A DNA stretch of 64,000 nt from Methanothermococcus thermolithotrophicus DSM 2095 (GTDB lineage Archaea > AGJL01 > Methanococci > Methanococcales > Methanococcaceae): positions 1,339,035 to 1,403,034 of the forward strand of contig NZ_OX296583.1 in assembly GCF_946463545.1 (NCBI RefSeq), written 5' to 3'. Shown piece by piece: positions 62,172 to 64,000 of this stretch. The notes under the pieces are model-generated. The model was not told where the DNA came from. It did not search any database and saw only the letters and a list, made by a program, of their open reading frames with translations. Both the position numbers and the translations under genes were made by a program. The first letter of the stretch is position 1, and each line of letters starts with the position of its first letter.

Positions 62172-63422
62172 TTAATTCTCTTTTATTTTTAATATTTCGG
62201 AGATTTTTTTAACGTCATCGGATGCTGCAGCCAATCCATCAACAGCCTCATCAATTTCATCCATGATTCTATTCTGTTCTTCTGCACTTGCTGTTAATTC
62301 TTCAGCAGTTGCAGCAAACTCTTCAGATATTGAAGCAATATCTTGAACATTACTTAATGCCTGCTGTACGTTCTCTGAAGCTTGCTGTGAGTTTTCTTTA
62401 ATAGCATTTATTTTTATCATTGCTTTATCTACACTTTCTTTAATTTCTATTAATGCATTGTTTACTTCATCTATTGCCACAACCCCTTTATCCACTTCAT
62501 CCTTACCAGTTAATCCTAAATCGATTGTTCTATCGACCTTTTTATGTATTCCTGAAATGGTTTTGCTAATGTCATCCACAGATTTACCAATTTCCTCAGC
62601 CAGTGATTTAATTTCACTTGCAACAACTGCAAATCCTTTTCCAGCTTCTCCAGCTCTTGCAGCCTCAATAGAAGCGTTTAAAGCTAGCAATCCAGTTTGT
62701 TCAGCAATATCCTTAATTAAAACTGTAACTTCGTTGATTTTCTTGCTCTCGTCTCCGAGCTCTTGGATAGCTTTTCCTAAGTCGTCTATTACGTTGGTGA
62801 TTCTCTGCATTGTGTCTATTGCATTTTCAACCTTCTGTACACCAGTTCTTGAGTTTTCTTCTATCTCTTCAGCTGAATTTACCGCATCAACTGCTGCATT
62901 GTAGACTTTTTCAGCGGCCTCTCCTGTGTCCTCCAAGTCCTGTGAAATGTCCTGTAGTTTATTAGCCTGATCTGTTGCAGCTGTTGCCACCTGTGAAGCT
63001 GCGTCTGCAACCTGATCTGAGGTTTCCTTTGCCCTTTCAATTTCTTCTTTAATATTTTTAATTTCCCTATTTAACGCGATCACTTGGAGTTTTAAATCTC
63101 CGGTCATCTTTGAAAGGTTGTCTAATGCCCTATTGATAGTTTTTTGAAGTTTATTGTGCCTTCTGTTTTCGTTAATTCTAACTGTAAGGTCTCCTTTTTC
63201 TAGCCTTTCCATAATTTCATTAAGTTCCTTAAATATAATGGCATTTTCTTTTCTGTACTCTTCAAACTGTTTTTCAGTTTCGCACAAATTTTCAATTCTT
63301 TTAATTAATTCTTCAGGGTTATTCTTTACTACATTAGCATCTATACCTACAATTACACATATTTTTTCAATTAAATCATTCTTATAGGGTTTAGATATTA
63401 AACCGCTTAAACTAATACCCAT
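62172..63422 (-). CDS. soluble methyl-accepting chemotaxis protein
   Basis: Cytoplasmic chemoreceptor of about 416 residues with no membrane segment. The N-terminal 80 residues ([25 protein letters not shown] and following) are unassigned; a HAMP-like coiled coil ([27 protein letters not shown]) follows, then the signalling domain with [20 protein letters not shown] and [17 protein letters not shown]. The signalling part is very close to that of the membrane receptor at 40836. The ATG follows GGTGAAGAAT. Confidence 0.88.
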   Translation of the reverse strand: MGISLSGLISKPYKNDLIEKICVIVGIDANVVKNNPEELIKRIENLCETEKQFEEYRKENAIIFKELNEIMERLEKGDLTVRINENRRHNKLQKTINRALDNLSKMTGDLKLQVIALNREIKNIKEEIERAKETSDQVADAASQVATAATDQANKLQDISQDLEDTGEAAEKVYNAAVDAVNSAEEIEENSRTGVQKVENAIDTMQRITNVIDDLGKAIQELGDESKKINEVTVLIKDIAEQTGLLALNASIEAARAGEAGKGFAVVASEIKSLAEEIGKSVDDISKTISGIHKKVDRTIDLGLTGKDEVDKGVVAIDEVNNALIEIKESVDKAMIKINAIKENSQQASENVQQALSNVQDIASISEEFAATAEELTASAEEQNRIMDEIDEAVDGLAAASDDVKKISEILKIKEN

Positions 63423-63434
63423 ATTCTTCACCAT

Positions 63435-63899
63435 TTAAATAATCTTTTCACTATTTTTAACTCTAACAAATACTTTACCATCCCTAAGTGTAAACCTAAC
63501 AGTTCTACCAGATGTGCCGCCTAAATCTTCCCCTACAATCTTTATTTCATACTTTTTTAATTCCCTTTTAGCAGCGTTTATGTTCTTTGTTCCGATATCC
63601 ATTGCGTTAGATTTGGATTTAAACATTTTCGCACCGCCTGCTAACTTTGCAACAAGTTTCTCAGGTCTTGCCCCAAGAATTACCATTTTGGCGATCATTG
63701 CTGGGATGGCAGTATTGGCATATTTTCCAGGAGTTTTAGTGTTCATATCTCTAGTCTCTGGAAGCATTATATGTGCCATACCTCCCACTCTTTTACCTGG
63801 GTCGTATAGCATAATAGCCACACAAGAACCCAATAGGGTCTCTAGAATTTCGGGACTTTTTGATACTTCAAACCCGCCCATTTTAACTTTCAGTACCAT
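63435..63899 (-). CDS. cheD: chemoreceptor glutamine deamidase CheD
   Basis: CheD of 154 residues deamidates receptor glutamines and binds CheC. It shows the catalytic Cys-His region [30 protein letters not shown] (Cys about residue 27, His about 44) and [32 protein letters not shown]. The ATG follows AGGAAGATAAC. It begins 10 bp downstream of the cheA stop. Confidence 0.94.
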   Translation of the reverse strand: MVLKVKMGGFEVSKSPEILETLLGSCVAIMLYDPGKRVGGMAHIMLPETRDMNTKTPGKYANTAIPAMIAKMVILGARPEKLVAKLAGGAKMFKSKSNAMDIGTKNINAAKRELKKYEIKIVGEDLGGTSGRTVRFTLRDGKVFVRVKNSEKII

Positions 63900-63908
63900 G
63901 TTATCTTC

Positions 63909-64000
63909 CTAGATATTGCTTAAATCCAATATAAGTGCTACTCGCCCGTCACCAAGTATTGTAGCCCCAGCAAGTCCATTAACATTCTTTAGGATACCCG
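63909..64000 (-). CDS. cheA: C-terminal end of chemotaxis histidine kinase CheA (partial)
   Basis: The minus strand at the window edge encodes GILKNVNGLAGATILGDGRV then ALILDLSNI and a stop. This is the end of the CheW-like regulatory domain of CheA (GATILGDGRVALILD is highly conserved). Only the last 30 residues are visible; the gene runs off the right edge. It is followed by cheD on the same strand. Confidence 0.88.
   Translation of the reverse strand, partial: GILKNVNGLAGATILGDGRVALILDLSNI

Noticed and set aside
1-64000. CRISPR arrays, tRNA or rRNA genes
   Set aside because: I found no regularly spaced direct repeats and no cloverleaf-compatible or rRNA-like GC-rich stretches; a tRNA covariance search would settle this.

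Overview
The window comes from a hydrogenotrophic methanogen of the order Methanococcales, most likely a thermophilic Methanothermococcus-like species (inference). The evidence is an AT-rich genome, starts preceded by GGTGAT/GGTGGT (complementary to the archaeal 16S 3' end), tungsten-type formylmethanofuran dehydrogenase genes, CO dehydrogenase/acetyl-CoA synthase subunits, archaeal PEP carboxylase, CofE, and a UGA-encoded selenocysteine with a typical archaeal SECIS hairpin. I saw no rRNA, tRNA or CRISPR array.

Layout. 1-11 kb: pspC-like gene, sucD, topA, a thiol-redox operon (trxB, thioredoxin-like lipoprotein, ccdA), an unknown protein, an oxygen-binding-diiron-protein (ODP)/soluble chemoreceptor pair, and a YgiQ radical SAM gene. 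11-19 kb: ppcA-thiM-thiE, then an fwd operon (zinc-ribbon protein, fwdA, fwdC, fwdF, fwdG). 19-22 kb: tungstate transporter tupABC. 22-27 kb: larB, a selenocysteine fwdB, a cysteine fwdB and fwdD. 27-31 kb: divergent cdhB/cdhA, sua5, and a helix-turn-helix/ferredoxin regulator. 32-37 kb: 2-oxoglutarate oxidoreductase operon korDABC with a gamma carbonic anhydrase, and a second FwdF-like polyferredoxin. 37-42 kb: a 33-aa ferredoxin-like peptide, tandem-domain purE, a lipoprotein carbonic anhydrase, purC and a transmembrane chemoreceptor. 42-50 kb: carB, carA and the pyruvate oxidoreductase operon porCDAB. 50-58 kb: permease, NapH-like protein, ModA-like lipoprotein, FmdE-family protein, HAD hydrolase, cobS, and an aroE-cofE fusion. 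58-64 kb: a taxis cluster (cheF, cheY, two cheC-like genes, cheR, chemoreceptor, cheD, end of cheA).

How the genes work together. Most of the metabolic genes handle CO2: reduction to formylmethanofuran (Fwd, with tungsten supplied by Tup), fixation into acetyl-CoA (Cdh), pyruvate (Por), oxaloacetate (Ppc) and 2-oxoglutarate (Kor), and CO2/bicarbonate exchange (two carbonic anhydrases). Nearly all of these transcription units carry the same 15-bp palindrome, GTGTA-N5-TACAC, at the promoter, sometimes as a tandem pair. This looks like one CO2-assimilation regulon. The HTH/ferredoxin protein at 30915-31397 is a candidate sensor, but nothing in the sequence proves it binds this site.

Other notable features are the Sec/Cys fwdB duplication with mosaic gene conversion, the ODP-chemoreceptor pair, short hairpin elements (one inside ygiQ, one at the aroE-cofE junction), small elements with TATAGT-type terminal inverted repeats, several gene relics, and strong over-representation of the palindrome GAGCTC.
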